Of a stretch of 64,000 bases of DNA, positions 44,226 through 53,294 are shown in pieces. Positions within the stretch are counted from its first letter, which is position 1. Every line of letters begins with the position of its first letter. The position numbers were made by a program, and so were the translations under genes. Source of the DNA: Micromonospora sp. PLK6-60 (GTDB taxonomy: Bacteria > Actinomycetota > Actinomycetes > Mycobacteriales > Micromonosporaceae); assembly GCF_019890675.1 (NCBI RefSeq), contig NZ_JAIOAA010000019.1, positions 1 to 64,000 of the forward strand, written 5' to 3'. The notes below the pieces were generated by a model. It was given only the letters and a program-made list of their open reading frames with translations, had not been told where the DNA came from and did not search any database.

Positions 44226-44726
44226 TCAGCCGCCGAAGCCGACCCGCTGGGCGTTGGCGGCGGCCACCCCACGGATGGCCAGGGCGGCGTCCAGCGCCGC
44301 CACGGTGGCCGCCCAGCCCTTGTCCTCGGCCGAGCCCGGCAGCCCGGCCCGGTCCCGGGCCTGCTCGAGGGTGTCGACGGTGAGCACCCCGTGCGCCACC
44401 GGCTTCCCCTCGTCCAGCGCCACCCGGGTCAGCCCGTCGGTGACCGACTGGCAGACGTAGTCGAAGTGGGCGGTGGCGCCGCGCACCACCACGCCGAGGG
44501 CGACCACCACGTCACAGCGGCGGGCCAGCGCCTGGGCCACCACCGGCAGCTCCACCGACCCGGCCACCCGGGCCACCACCGCCCGGGCGCCGCACGCCTG
44601 CGCCGCCGCGACCGCCCGGTCCAGCATGTGGTCGGTCAGCTCACCGTGCCAACGGGCCGCGACCACGCCGACCGTCATGCCGGCGGCGTCCACCGCGTCC
44701 GTTCCGGGCTCGCCGAATCCCGCCAT
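44226..44726 (-). CDS. ribH: 6,7-dimethyl-8-ribityllumazine synthase
   Basis: Condenses the ribityl-pyrimidine with dihydroxybutanone phosphate, the step before riboflavin synthase. 166 residues; the active-site block GVVVRGATAHFDYVCQSVTD includes the catalytic His, and GVVAARWHGELTDHM is the N-terminal signature. It starts three bases after the ribBA stop. Last gene of the rib operon. Confidence 0.97.
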   Translation of the reverse strand: MAGFGEPGTDAVDAAGMTVGVVAARWHGELTDHMLDRAVAAAQACGARAVVARVAGSVELPVVAQALARRCDVVVALGVVVRGATAHFDYVCQSVTDGLTRVALDEGKPVAHGVLTVDTLEQARDRAGLPGSAEDKGWAATVAALDAALAIRGVAAANAQRVGFGG

Positions 44727-44729
44727 CTC

Positions 44730-46001
44730 CTACGCTCCGATCTCGTCGCCGGCGACCGCACGCCCCATCGGCGCCTCGGTCCGCTCGTCCAGGTCCTCCA
44801 GCAGGTGCCCCATCCGGTCCCGCTTGGTCCGCAGGTAGCGCACGTTCTCCGGGTTGGACCGGACGGGCAGCCCCTCGCGGCCGGTGACGGTCAGGCCGTA
44901 CCCCTCCAGCCCGGCCCGCTTGGCCGGGTTGTTGGTGAGCAGCCGCATGGACCGTACGCCGAGGTCGTAGAGGATCTGCGCGCCGGTGCCGTAGTCCCGG
45001 GCGTCGGCCGGCAACCCCAGGTCCAGGTTCGCGTCGACGGTGTCCCGGCCGAGGTCCTGCAACTGGTAGGCGCGCAGCTTGTGCAGCAGCCCGATGCCAC
45101 GGCCCTCGTGGCCGCGCACGTAGAGCACCACCCCGCGCCCCTCCCGGGCCACCCGGGCCAGCGAAGCCTGCAACTGCGGGCCGCAGTCGCAGCGCAGCGA
45201 GCCGAACACGTCCCCGGTGAGGCACTCGGAGTGCACCCGGACCAGCACGTCCTGCCCGTCGCCGAGGTCGCCGTAGACCAGGGCGACGTGCTCGGCCGGG
45301 TCGTGCTCGGCGCGGTAGCCCAGCGCCCGGAACACCCCGTACGGGGTGGGCATCCGGGCCTCGGCGACCCGCTCGACCTGCTTCTCGTGCCGCCGCCGGT
45401 ACGCCACCAGGTCGGCGATGGTGATCAGGGTCAGGTCGTGCTCGGCGCAGAACTTCTCCAGCTCCGGCAGCCGCATCATGGTGCCGTCGTCGTTGACCAG
45501 CTCGCAGAGCACCCCGGCGGGCCGCAGCCCGGCCAGCCGGGTCAGGTCGACGGCCGCCTCGGTGTGCCCGGGGCGCCGCAGCACGCCGCCCTCGCGGGCC
45601 CGCAGCGGCACCACGTGGCCGGGGCGGGCCAGGTCGGTCGGGTCGGTCGACGGGTCGGCGAGCAGCCGGATGGTGTGCGAGCGGTCGGCGGCGGAGATGC
45701 CGGTGCTGACCCCCTCCCGGGCGTCCACGGTCACCGTGTAGGCGGTGCCCCGCCGGTCCTGGTTGGTGTGGTGCATCGGCGGCAGGTCCAGCCGGTCGCA
45801 CTCGCTCTCGGTCAGCGGCACGCAGACGTAGCCCGAGGTGTAGCGGACCATGAAGGCCAGCAGCTGCGGCGTCGCCAGCTCGGCGGCGAAGATCAGGTCG
45901 CCCTCGTTCTCCCGGTCCTCGTCGTCGACCACGACGACGGGCCGGCCGGCGGCGACGTCGGCCAGGGCCTGCTCGATGCTGCCGAAGGCGGTGGTGCTCA
46001 T
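44730..46001 (-). CDS. ribBA: bifunctional DHBP synthase / GTP cyclohydrolase II
   Basis: 423 residues. Residues ~1-205 are the RibB half (VVVDDEDRENEGDLIFAAEL; RRPGHTEAAVDLTRLAGL), making dihydroxybutanone phosphate. Residues ~210-410 are the RibA half, with the zinc cysteines in CLTGDVFGSLRCDCGPQL and VRGHEGRGIGLLHKLRAYQL, opening GTP. It supplies both branches of riboflavin synthesis. The ATG at 46001 has GGAGGT upstream and overlaps the transporter stop (ATGA). Confidence 0.97.
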   Translation of the reverse strand: MSTTAFGSIEQALADVAAGRPVVVVDDEDRENEGDLIFAAELATPQLLAFMVRYTSGYVCVPLTESECDRLDLPPMHHTNQDRRGTAYTVTVDAREGVSTGISAADRSHTIRLLADPSTDPTDLARPGHVVPLRAREGGVLRRPGHTEAAVDLTRLAGLRPAGVLCELVNDDGTMMRLPELEKFCAEHDLTLITIADLVAYRRRHEKQVERVAEARMPTPYGVFRALGYRAEHDPAEHVALVYGDLGDGQDVLVRVHSECLTGDVFGSLRCDCGPQLQASLARVAREGRGVVLYVRGHEGRGIGLLHKLRAYQLQDLGRDTVDANLDLGLPADARDYGTGAQILYDLGVRSMRLLTNNPAKRAGLEGYGLTVTGREGLPVRSNPENVRYLRTKRDRMGHLLEDLDERTEAPMGRAVAGDEIGA

Positions 46002-46693
46002 GCCGCGACCTCCGAGTAGGTGGGCGGGATCGGGGCGGCGGGGGCGGCGGCCCGGCGCGAGGTGCGCCACCAGGCGACCAGGCCCCAGACGCAGAACCCG
46101 CCGTAGACCAGGTACATCGCCGCCGACGGATAGAAGCCGCCCTGGAGCAGCAGTGGCACCCCGACCGCGTCGACGGCGATCCAGATCAGCCAGAACTCGA
46201 CCCAGCCGCGGGCCATGCCGTACGTGGCGAGCAGGCTGCCGACCAGGATCCAGGCGTCCGGCAGCGGCCCCCAGGAGCCGAGCGCGGCGAGCACCGGGTA
46301 CGCGGCCGCCGTGCCGATTGCCGCGGCGGCCAGCAGGCCGAGCCGTTCCCGGCCGGTGGCCCAGCGCGGGATCACCGCGGGCTGCTCCCCCGCGCCGCCC
46401 CGGCGGTTGCGCGACCAGCGCCACCAGCCGTAGACGCTGACCGCGAAGAAGAAGACCTGCCGGCCGGCCTGGCCGTAGAGGTCGTGGGCCTGCGGGGTGG
46501 CGAACACCGCGCCGAGGAAGACGGTGAACAGCAGCGCGTTGCCGATCATGCCGACCGGCCAGGCCCAGACCACCCGGCGCAGGCCGAGCAGCGCGGAGCC
46601 GAGGCCGAAGATGTTGCCGACGATCTCCCGGACCAGCACCGGCGAGCCGGCGACGTGGACCTGGGCGTCGAGCAGCCAACCGAGCGGGCCCAT
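45998..46693 (-). CDS. pnuX: PnuC-family vitamin transporter, probably riboflavin (PnuX-like)
   Basis: 231 residues, about seven membrane helices of the PnuC fold: NIFGLGSALLGLRRVVWAWP, then PVGMIGNALLFTVFLGAVF, and ARGWVEFWLIWIAVDAVGVP. PnuC proteins carry nicotinamide riboside, thiamin or riboflavin. Its place inside the riboflavin operon behind an FMN riboswitch points to riboflavin, as for actinobacterial PnuX. Its ATG overlaps the ribE stop by one base. Substrate inferred from context. Confidence 0.9.
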   Translation of the reverse strand: MGPLGWLLDAQVHVAGSPVLVREIVGNIFGLGSALLGLRRVVWAWPVGMIGNALLFTVFLGAVFATPQAHDLYGQAGRQVFFFAVSVYGWWRWSRNRRGGAGEQPAVIPRWATGRERLGLLAAAAIGTAAAYPVLAALGSWGPLPDAWILVGSLLATYGMARGWVEFWLIWIAVDAVGVPLLLQGGFYPSAAMYLVYGGFCVWGLVAWWRTSRRAAAPAAPIPPTYSEVAA

Positions 46694-47304
46694 CAGCGCA
46701 CACCCCCCGGCGTACGGTCGCCGAGCAGCCGCTCGACGTACTTGGCCAGCACGTCCACCTCCAGGTTGACCGGGTCGCCGACGCCCTTGGCGCCGAGCGT
46801 GGTGAGCTGGCGGGTGGTGGGGATCAGCCCGACGGAGAACCAGTCGGCGCCGACCGCGGCGACGGTGAGCGACACCCCGTCGACGGTGATCGAGCCCTTC
46901 TCCACCACATATCGGGTCAGCTCGGCGGGGAGCCGGAAGCGGACCGTCTCCCACTGCTCGGCCGGCTCCCGGGCGACGATCTCGCCGACCCCGTCGACGT
47001 GTCCCTGGACCAGGTGCCCGCCGAGCCGGCTGCCCAGCGCGGCGGCCCGTTCCAGGTTGACCGGGGCGCCGGTGCGCAGCGCGCCCAGCGCCGAGCGGCG
47101 CAGCGTCTCGCCCATCACGTCGGCGGTGAACACGCCGCCGTCGACGTCGACCACGGTCAGGCAGACGCCGTTGACGGCGATCGAGTCGCCGTGCCGGGCG
47201 TCCGAGGTGACCAGCGGGCCGCGGACGGCGACCAGGGCCGAGTCGCCCCCGGTCGGGGTCACGCCGGCGACCTCGCCCAACTCCTCCACGATGCCGGTGA
47301 ACAT
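46693..47304 (-). CDS. ribE: riboflavin synthase, alpha chain
   Basis: Dismutates two lumazine molecules into riboflavin. 203 residues with the two lumazine-binding barrels: MFTGIVEELGEV and DSIAVNGVCLTVVDVDGGVF in the first, GSITVDGVSLTVAAVGADWF in the second, with GHLVQGHVDGVGEI between. It follows ribD by one base. In some naming schemes this gene is ribC. Confidence 0.97.
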   Translation of the reverse strand: MFTGIVEELGEVAGVTPTGGDSALVAVRGPLVTSDARHGDSIAVNGVCLTVVDVDGGVFTADVMGETLRRSALGALRTGAPVNLERAAALGSRLGGHLVQGHVDGVGEIVAREPAEQWETVRFRLPAELTRYVVEKGSITVDGVSLTVAAVGADWFSVGLIPTTRQLTTLGAKGVGDPVNLEVDVLAKYVERLLGDRTPGGVR

Positions 47305-47305
47305 G

Positions 47306-48367
47306 TCAGCTCTCCCTCTTTCGGGGCTGGGCGGTGATCCGCAGGTCGGGACCGATCCGGGTGACGTCGGTGAGTTCCAGGTCGATGGCCTCGGCGATGG
47401 TGGTCACGCCGGCGTCGACAAGCGCGGTCGGCCCGGCGCCGAGCAGCCGGGGCGCGACGTACCCGACGACCTGGTCGACCAGGCCGGCGGCGAGGAACGC
47501 GCCGGCCAGCCGGGGGCCGCCCTCCAGCAGCGCGGCGCGCACGCCGCGCCGGTGCAGCTCGGCCAGGAGCGCGGGCAGGTCGACCCGGCCGTCCGGGCCG
47601 GCGCCGACCTCGGCGGCGGTGGCGATCCAGGTGGGCGCGGCGGCGTCGCGGACCCGGGCGTCGACCGGGGTACGCCCGGCGCTGTCCACCACGACGCGCA
47701 GCGGCTGCCGGATGGCCAGGGTGCCGTCGCGCAGGTTGCGGGCGGTGAGCCGGGGGTCGTCGGCGAGCACCGTGCCCACCCCGGCGAGCACCGCGTCGAC
47801 GGTGCCGCGCAGCGCGTGCACGTCCGTCCGGGCCGCCTCGGAGGTGATCCACATGCTGGTGCCGTCGGCGGCGGCCGACCGGCCGTCGAGGGTGGCGGCG
47901 TACTTCCAGATCACGTACGGCCAGCCGCGCCGGGTGGAGGTCAGCCAGGCGACGTTGCCGGCCTCCGCCTCGGCGGCGCGCACGCCGACCTCGACCTGGA
48001 CGCCGGCGTCGCGCAGGGTGCGGGCGCCACCGGCCGCGACCGGATTGGGATCCGGCACGGCGATCACCACCCGGCTCACCCCGGCGTTGATCAGCGCGAG
48101 GCTGCACGGCCCGGTGCGGCCGACGTGGTCGCAGGGTTCCAGGGTGACCACCGCGGTGCCGCCCTTGGCCCGGCGACCGGCCTGGGCGAGCGCGACGATC
48201 TCGGCGTGCGGTCCGCCGGCGTACGCGTGGAAGCCCTCACCGACGACCGTGCCGTCCGCGTCGAGCAGGACGCAGCCGACCACCGGGTTGGGGCTGGCGG
48301 TGCCGAGGCCCCGGGCGGCGAGCGCGACGGCACGCCGCATCGCCTCGTCGACCGCAGCGCTGGCCAT
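47306..48367 (-). CDS. ribD: riboflavin deaminase/reductase
   Basis: 353 residues. The N-terminal deaminase has the zinc motif HAEIVAL and PCDHVGRTGPC; the C-terminal NADPH reductase carries VIWKYAATLDGRSAAADG and LLEGGPRLAGAFL. It performs two successive steps on the GTP-derived pyrimidine. First gene of the rib operon, with ATG 48367 after GAGAGGG. The upstream 160 bases between the riboswitch and the start may hold the expression platform. Confidence 0.97.
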   Translation of the reverse strand: MASAAVDEAMRRAVALAARGLGTASPNPVVGCVLLDADGTVVGEGFHAYAGGPHAEIVALAQAGRRAKGGTAVVTLEPCDHVGRTGPCSLALINAGVSRVVIAVPDPNPVAAGGARTLRDAGVQVEVGVRAAEAEAGNVAWLTSTRRGWPYVIWKYAATLDGRSAAADGTSMWITSEAARTDVHALRGTVDAVLAGVGTVLADDPRLTARNLRDGTLAIRQPLRVVVDSAGRTPVDARVRDAAAPTWIATAAEVGAGPDGRVDLPALLAELHRRGVRAALLEGGPRLAGAFLAAGLVDQVVGYVAPRLLGAGPTALVDAGVTTIAEAIDLELTDVTRIGPDLRITAQPRKRES

Positions 48368-48532
48368 CGCCCTGCCCTCTCGACTCGCCGGTGGCGCGCG
48401 GGCGGTGCGGGAGGGGTGGCCACAGGGGCCGCGGGCAGGCGGCGGAGAATCCGGGGACGGCACAGCCGACCCCGGGGAGCCCCGGCGATGGTCGGACAGC
48501 GACCGGCGCACAGGGCCCTCCCCCGTCCCGCG

Positions 48533-48693
48533 CGCTGTCTCCCATCCGGACTTTCTGGTGGCGGACGAACCGCCACCAACCGTCGGCCCCGGATTCTCAC
48601 CAGGTCCACCGTCCGGCCGAAGCCGTCCGGGTCGCGGGCTTACCACGGTCGGACCGTGGATCACCGCCGGTTCGGAATTTCACCGAGCCCCGC
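48533..48693 (-). promoter_or_regulatory. FMN riboswitch (RFN element)
   Basis: Read on the minus strand, it carries the RFN landmarks in order: GGGGCTCGGTGAAATTCCGA, AACCGGCGGT, AAGCCCGCGA, GGTGAGAATCCGGGGCCGAC, then AAAGTCCGGATGGGAGACAG at the 3' end. When FMN is plentiful it should shut off the ribD operon. Confidence 0.96.
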
Positions 48694-48782
48694 CAGCGCG
48701 TGGTGGGTACTCCCGAAGTCTTACACGCGTCCCGGGGGGTCGCGCCACCGAGGCGAGCTACCTCACAGCAAAGACCGCACGA

Positions 48783-49739
48783 TCACGTAACGCCCCGACG
48801 CCGGTCGACCGCGACGTACGAGCCGGGTTGGCTCTTGGCGACCGATTTCATCTCCGACGCGACGGCGATGGCCTCCAGCGGGTCGGTGAACCGCTTGCCG
48901 GGGTCGGAGAGCGAGACGCCGATGGAGAGGGTGACCAGCGCGGCCCGGCGGATGTTGCCCCGGCGGTCCTTGAGCTCCACGAACCCGCGCTCCCGGTCGG
49001 TCGGGTCGTAGAGCGAGTCGGCGGCCTTCTCGAAGTCGACCACCGCCCGGGAGGTCAGCGGGCGGACCTGGTCGGGGGTGCAGACGATGACGAAGTCGTC
49101 GCCGCCGACGTGGCCGAGGAAGGCCGGCGGCAGGCCGATCGAGACCACCGCCCGGTGCAGGCTGCGGGCCAGGGCGGAGATGAACTCGTCGCCCCGGACG
49201 AAGCCGTACCGGTCGTTGACGCTCTTGAACCGGTCGATGTCGACGTAGCCGACGGCGTAGTCGGCACCGTTGCGGACCCGGTCGGCGATCTCCCGGCGGA
49301 TCCGGCTGTTGCCGGGCAGCCCGGTCAGCGGGGAGACCTCGCGGAACTCCTTGTTGCGGCGCAGCGTGGAGGCGACCCGGGCCACCAGCTCGGCGGTGTC
49401 GAAGGGCTTGACCAGGTAGTCGTCCGCCCCGGCGCTGAGCCCGTGGACCTTGTCCACGGTCATCCCCTTGGCGGTCAGCATGATCACCGGCAGTGCCGAG
49501 GTCATCGGGTCGGCGCGCAGCCGCCGGGTCAGCTCCAGGCCGTCCACGCGGGGCATCATCAGGTCCACCACGGCCAGGTCGGGCCGTTGCCGCTCGATCA
49601 CCTCGAGCGCCTCCTGGCCGTCGCTGGCGTGGATCACCTCGAAGCCGTGCAGCCGCAGGTTGAACTCGACGAAGCGGGCGATGTCCTCGTCGTCGTCGAC
49701 GACCAGGATGACGTCGGGTCGGTCCTCGGCCGGGTCCAC
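48783..49739 (-). CDS. response regulator with GGDEF-type domain
   Basis: 318 residues. A receiver domain (1-~125; phospho-acceptor in LAVVDLMMPRVDGLE, switch lysine in YLVKPFDTAEL) is joined to a GGDEF domain (YVDIDRFKSVNDRYGFVRGD). The active-site loop reads GGDDF instead of GGDEF/GGEEF, so cyclic di-GMP synthesis may be reduced or absent; it could still bind GTP. GTG 49739 is one base after the rpe stop. It ends about 90 bases upstream of the riboswitch. No sensor kinase adjoins. Confidence 0.92.
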   Translation of the reverse strand: MDPAEDRPDVILVVDDDEDIARFVEFNLRLHGFEVIHASDGQEALEVIERQRPDLAVVDLMMPRVDGLELTRRLRADPMTSALPVIMLTAKGMTVDKVHGLSAGADDYLVKPFDTAELVARVASTLRRNKEFREVSPLTGLPGNSRIRREIADRVRNGADYAVGYVDIDRFKSVNDRYGFVRGDEFISALARSLHRAVVSIGLPPAFLGHVGGDDFVIVCTPDQVRPLTSRAVVDFEKAADSLYDPTDRERGFVELKDRRGNIRRAALVTLSIGVSLSDPGKRFTDPLEAIAVASEMKSVAKSQPGSYVAVDRRRGVT

Positions 49740-49740
49740 G

Positions 49741-50418
49741 TCAGCCGCCGGCCGCGCGCTCCGCGAGACCCCGCAGCCGGCGTACCGCCTCGGCCGGGTC
49801 GTCGGCGCCGTAGACCGCGGTGCCGGCGACGAAGGCGTCCGCGCCGGCCGCCGCCGCCTGCTCGATGGTGTCGGCGGCGATCCCGCCGTCGACCTCGATG
49901 CGCAGCTCCAGGTGGCCGGCGTCGACGTGCCGGCGGGCGGTGCGCACCTTGTCCAGCAGCTGCGGCAGGAACCGCTGCCCGCCGAAGCCCGCCTTGATCG
50001 TCATGATCAGCAGCGTGTCGAAGCCGGGCAGCAGGTCCAGGTACGGCTCGATCGGGGTGTCCCGGTCGATGGCCAGCCCCGCCTTGGCCCCCGCCGAACG
50101 CAGGTCCTTGGCCAGCGCCACCGGGTCGTCGCAGGCCTCCGCGTGGAAGGTCACGTTGTACGCCCCGGCGTCGGCGTAGCCGGGCGCCCAGCGCCGCGGG
50201 TCCTCGATCATGAGGTGCACGTCGAACGGCAACTGGGTCGCGGCCCGCAGGCTCTGCACCACCGGCAGCCCGATGGTCAGGTTGGGCACGAAGTGGTTGT
50301 CCATCACGTCCACGTGCAGCCAGTCCGCGGCGTGCTCGACGGCCCGGACCTCGTCGGCGAGGTGGGCGAAGTCGGCGGCCAGGATGCTCGGCGCGAGGAT
50401 GGGCGGCGGTACGGTCAC
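49741..50418 (-). CDS. rpe: ribulose-phosphate 3-epimerase
   Basis: Interconverts ribulose 5-phosphate and xylulose 5-phosphate in the pentose phosphate pathway. 225 residues, TIM barrel: ILAPSILAADFAHL, LHVDVMDNHFVPNLTIG, FDVHLMIEDP and EVDGGIAADTIEQAAAAGAD carry the metal and substrate residues. GTG 50418 lies six bases after a TACACT box, so the mRNA is probably leaderless. It is transcribed with the GGDEF gene. Confidence 0.96.
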   Translation of the reverse strand: MTVPPPILAPSILAADFAHLADEVRAVEHAADWLHVDVMDNHFVPNLTIGLPVVQSLRAATQLPFDVHLMIEDPRRWAPGYADAGAYNVTFHAEACDDPVALAKDLRSAGAKAGLAIDRDTPIEPYLDLLPGFDTLLIMTIKAGFGGQRFLPQLLDKVRTARRHVDAGHLELRIEVDGGIAADTIEQAAAAGADAFVAGTAVYGADDPAEAVRRLRGLAERAAGG

Positions 50419-50676
50419 CAGGCCAGTGTACGAACGCCGCCACCGGCCGTCCGCAGCGCGGCACCAGCAGGGGCGCACGGTGATTTCACCGTCACCCGGG
50501 GTGCAGGATTGACCGTTCCGGTGACCTCGCGGCGACGAATATCGATGCGCCACTGGCCGAACGACCGAAACGGGGCAACACTCCATCGAGGACGGTGACA
50601 TATGCTGCACGCCCGGTGCCGGCCGACGCCGCGCCGGCCGCGGTGTTCCGGCCGTCAGTTCCCGGGAGGACGGACG

Positions 50677-51564
50677 ATGCGACGGTGGCTCGCGCTGGTG
50701 CTGGCCGGCACGGTGACGGCGCTGCTCGGTGGCTGCGTACGTCCGCACCAGGCGGACGGTGACCTCACCGACGACTGGCCCGCCCTGCACCCGCCGGCCC
50801 AGTTCGTCCCGGCCACCGACGCCTGCCTGCCCCGGATGTCCTCGGTCGTGCAGGCGGCGACCTACGAGACCGTCGACTGCGCCCGCAGCCACCTCGCCGA
50901 GGCCGTCCACGTCGGCACCTTCACCGGGCCGGTGGCCCGCGCCGCCCAGCGACCCGAGCCCGGCTCCCCCGCCCTGCGCACCGCCCGCGCCGAGTGCGAC
51001 CAGCGGGCCCGCGAGGTGCTCGGCGGGGACTGGCACTCCGCCCGGCTCACCCTGACCATGGCGCTGCCCAGCCACGCGGCCTGGGCGGCCGGCGCCCGCT
51101 GGTTCCGCTGCGACCTGAGCGAGACCGACAGCATCGACAACACCCGGCCGGTGAACCGCACCGGCAGCCTGCGCGGGGCGCTGGTCGGCGACAGCCCGCT
51201 GACCCACCGCTGCTTCGACCCGAAGCTGATCGACGACAACCTGAACTACATGGCGCCGGTGCTGTGCAGCGAGCCGCACCGCGCCGAGTTCGTCGGGGTC
51301 TATCTGGAACGGGACATGCCCTGGGCGGCGTTCCTCCGGATCGACCAGCAGGTGCACCGCCGGTGCATGACGCTGATCGCCCGGTTCGCCGCCGTGCCCG
51401 ACAACAGCGAGTTGCCGTACCGGGCCGGGTCGATCTTCTATCCCCCGTCGCAGCGGGAGTGGGAGGAGGGCGACCGGGGCGTCCGCTGCTTCCTGTGGAG
51501 CGACGACCGGAAGCTGACCCGGTCGATGAAGGGGGCCGGCCCGACCGGCCTGCCGGCGGGCTGA
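50677..51564 (+). CDS. septum-formation-family lipoprotein, two repeats
   Basis: 295 residues. A lipoprotein signal (LALVLAGTVTALLGGC, Cys ~20) leads to two copies of a cysteine motif in which a cysteine is followed three to five residues later by His and an acidic residue (YETVDCARSHLAEAVHVG and MAPVLCSEPHRAEFVGVY). This matches the actinobacterial septum_form domain. The cysteines (ACLP, DCAR, ECDQ, RCDL, RCFD, LCSE, RCMT, RCFL) suggest several disulfides outside the membrane. The ATG at 50677 has GGGAGGA. A link to septation is by family name only. Confidence 0.85.
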   Translation: MRRWLALVLAGTVTALLGGCVRPHQADGDLTDDWPALHPPAQFVPATDACLPRMSSVVQAATYETVDCARSHLAEAVHVGTFTGPVARAAQRPEPGSPALRTARAECDQRAREVLGGDWHSARLTLTMALPSHAAWAAGARWFRCDLSETDSIDNTRPVNRTGSLRGALVGDSPLTHRCFDPKLIDDNLNYMAPVLCSEPHRAEFVGVYLERDMPWAAFLRIDQQVHRRCMTLIARFAAVPDNSELPYRAGSIFYPPSQREWEEGDRGVRCFLWSDDRKLTRSMKGAGPTGLPAG

Positions 51565-51671
51565 CCGCGCGTCCCGGCCCGCGCCCATGACGACCCGGCC
51601 CACGCGTGGCGACCTTGGCCCACGCCGTGGCGACCCGGTCCGCGCCGGGCGGACCGGGACGCCCGGGCGGG

Positions 51672-53294
51672 TCAGGTGGTGCGGCGCAGCACCGCGAGGA
51701 ACATGGCGTCGGTGCCGTGCCGGTGCGGCCAGAGCTGCACCGTCGGGCCGTCGCCCAGCCCCGGCATTCCGGCCGGCAGCAGCGGGCGGGCGTCGACGAA
51801 GTCGGCCGGCACCCCGGCGCGGCGGGCCGCCTCGGTCACCGTCACGTGCGTCTCCACGGTGTGCGGGGAGCAGGTCACGTACGCCACCAGGCCGCCCGGT
51901 CGCACCGCGCGCAGCCCCGCGCCGAGCAGCTCGCGTTGCAGCCGGGTCAGCGGCGGCAGGTCCGACGGCTGCCGCCGCCAGCGCGACTCCGGACGGCGGC
52001 GCAGCGAACCGAGCCCGGTGCAGGGCGCGTCGACAAGCACCCGGTCGAAGTGCTGCTCGGGCAGCTTCGGGTGGGCGCCGACCTCCCGGCCGTCGGTGGC
52101 CAGCACGGTCACCGGCAGCCCCCGGGTGGCCTGCTCGACCAGCCGGGCCCGGTGCTCGGCCACCTCGACGGCGGTCACCCGGGCGTCCCGCCCGGCGGCC
52201 AGCGCGCCGAGCAGGCCGGTCTTGCCGCCCGGCCCCGCGCACAGGTCCAGCCAGCGGCCGTCCGGGCCGTCCAGCGGGGCGTCGGCCAGCGCGGCGGCCA
52301 CCAGCTGGGAGCCCTCGTCCTGCACGTGCGCCCGTCCCTCGGTGACCGCGCGCAGCTCGCCGGGCGCGCCGCCGGGCAGGTAGACCGCGTACGGGGAGAA
52401 GGCGCCCGGCGCGCCGCCGACCTCGTCGGCCAGTTCCACCGGATCGGCCCGGCCGGGCCGCGCGCACAGGTGCACCGGGGGGCGTACGTTGTCCTCGATC
52501 AGCAGCCGTTCCGTCTCGGCCAGGTCACCGCCGAGCGCCTCGCTGAACGCCCGCACGATCCACTGCGGATGGCTGTACGCCAGCGCCAGGTGCCCGACCG
52601 GGTCGACCGCCGTGTCCGGGGCGAGCCGGTCCACCCAGGCGTCGTGGTCCCGGGTGGTGATCTCCCGCAGCACCGCGTTGGCGAACCCGGTCGCGCCCGG
52701 GCCGACCGCCCGGACCAGGTCCACCGTCGAGGAGACCGCCGCGTGCGCCGGCACCCGGGTGTGCAGGAGTTGGTACGCCCCGATCCGCAGCGCGTCGCGT
52801 ACCGGCGGGTCGATCCGCTGCACGTCCCGCCCGGCCGCGTCGGTGAGGATCGCGTCCAGGGTGCCGGTGTGGCGCAGCGTGCCGTAGGTCAGCTCGGTGG
52901 CGAACGCGGCGTCCCGGCCGAACAGCCCCTCCTCGCGCAGCATCGCCGGCAGCACCAGGTTGGCGTACGCGTCGTCCCGGTGCACCGCGGCGACCGCCTG
53001 GAAGGCGACGTAGCGGGGCAGGTCGACGGGGGGCCGCCGGGGCCCGCCGCGCCGGTCGGCGTCGCGCGGCCGGTCACCGCGCCGCTCCGGCCGGTCACCG
53101 CGCCCGAACCCGCCGCGCGGTCCGTCGCCGCGGCCGAAGCCGTCCCGGGGACGTTCGCCGCGGCCACCGCGCGGACCGTCGGCGCCACGCGGACCGTCGG
53201 CGCCACGCGGACCGTCGGCGCCGCGCGGACCGTCGGCCGGCCGCCGGCCCCGATCGGTGACGCGCTCGTCCCGGGGCTCGACCGGCCCCGTCAC
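51672..53294 (-). CDS. rsmB: 16S rRNA (cytosine-967-C5)-methyltransferase
   Basis: 540 residues. After a low-complexity Arg/Gly/Asp head (1-~88) comes the NusB-like RNA-binding domain (about 90-225; PRYVAFQAVAAVHRDDAYAN). The SAM methyltransferase follows, with LDLCAGPGGKTGLLGAL, the catalytic DAPCTGLGSLRRRPE and the second cysteine in VTCSPHTVETH. The head has ADGPRG repeated four times plus RGG-like pieces. The GTG at 53294 forms a GTGA overlap with fmt, so the head is probably translated. Part of def-fmt-rsmB. Confidence 0.95.
   Translation of the reverse strand: MTGPVEPRDERVTDRGRRPADGPRGADGPRGADGPRGADGPRGGRGERPRDGFGRGDGPRGGFGRGDRPERRGDRPRDADRRGGPRRPPVDLPRYVAFQAVAAVHRDDAYANLVLPAMLREEGLFGRDAAFATELTYGTLRHTGTLDAILTDAAGRDVQRIDPPVRDALRIGAYQLLHTRVPAHAAVSSTVDLVRAVGPGATGFANAVLREITTRDHDAWVDRLAPDTAVDPVGHLALAYSHPQWIVRAFSEALGGDLAETERLLIEDNVRPPVHLCARPGRADPVELADEVGGAPGAFSPYAVYLPGGAPGELRAVTEGRAHVQDEGSQLVAAALADAPLDGPDGRWLDLCAGPGGKTGLLGALAAGRDARVTAVEVAEHRARLVEQATRGLPVTVLATDGREVGAHPKLPEQHFDRVLVDAPCTGLGSLRRRPESRWRRQPSDLPPLTRLQRELLGAGLRAVRPGGLVAYVTCSPHTVETHVTVTEAARRAGVPADFVDARPLLPAGMPGLGDGPTVQLWPHRHGTDAMFLAVLRRTT
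53171..53240. repeat. 18-bp tandem repeat in rsmB
   Basis: A unit starting GCGGACCGTCGGCGCCAC begins at 53171, 53189, 53207 and 53225; it is in frame and encodes ADGPRG four times. Confidence 0.9.
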
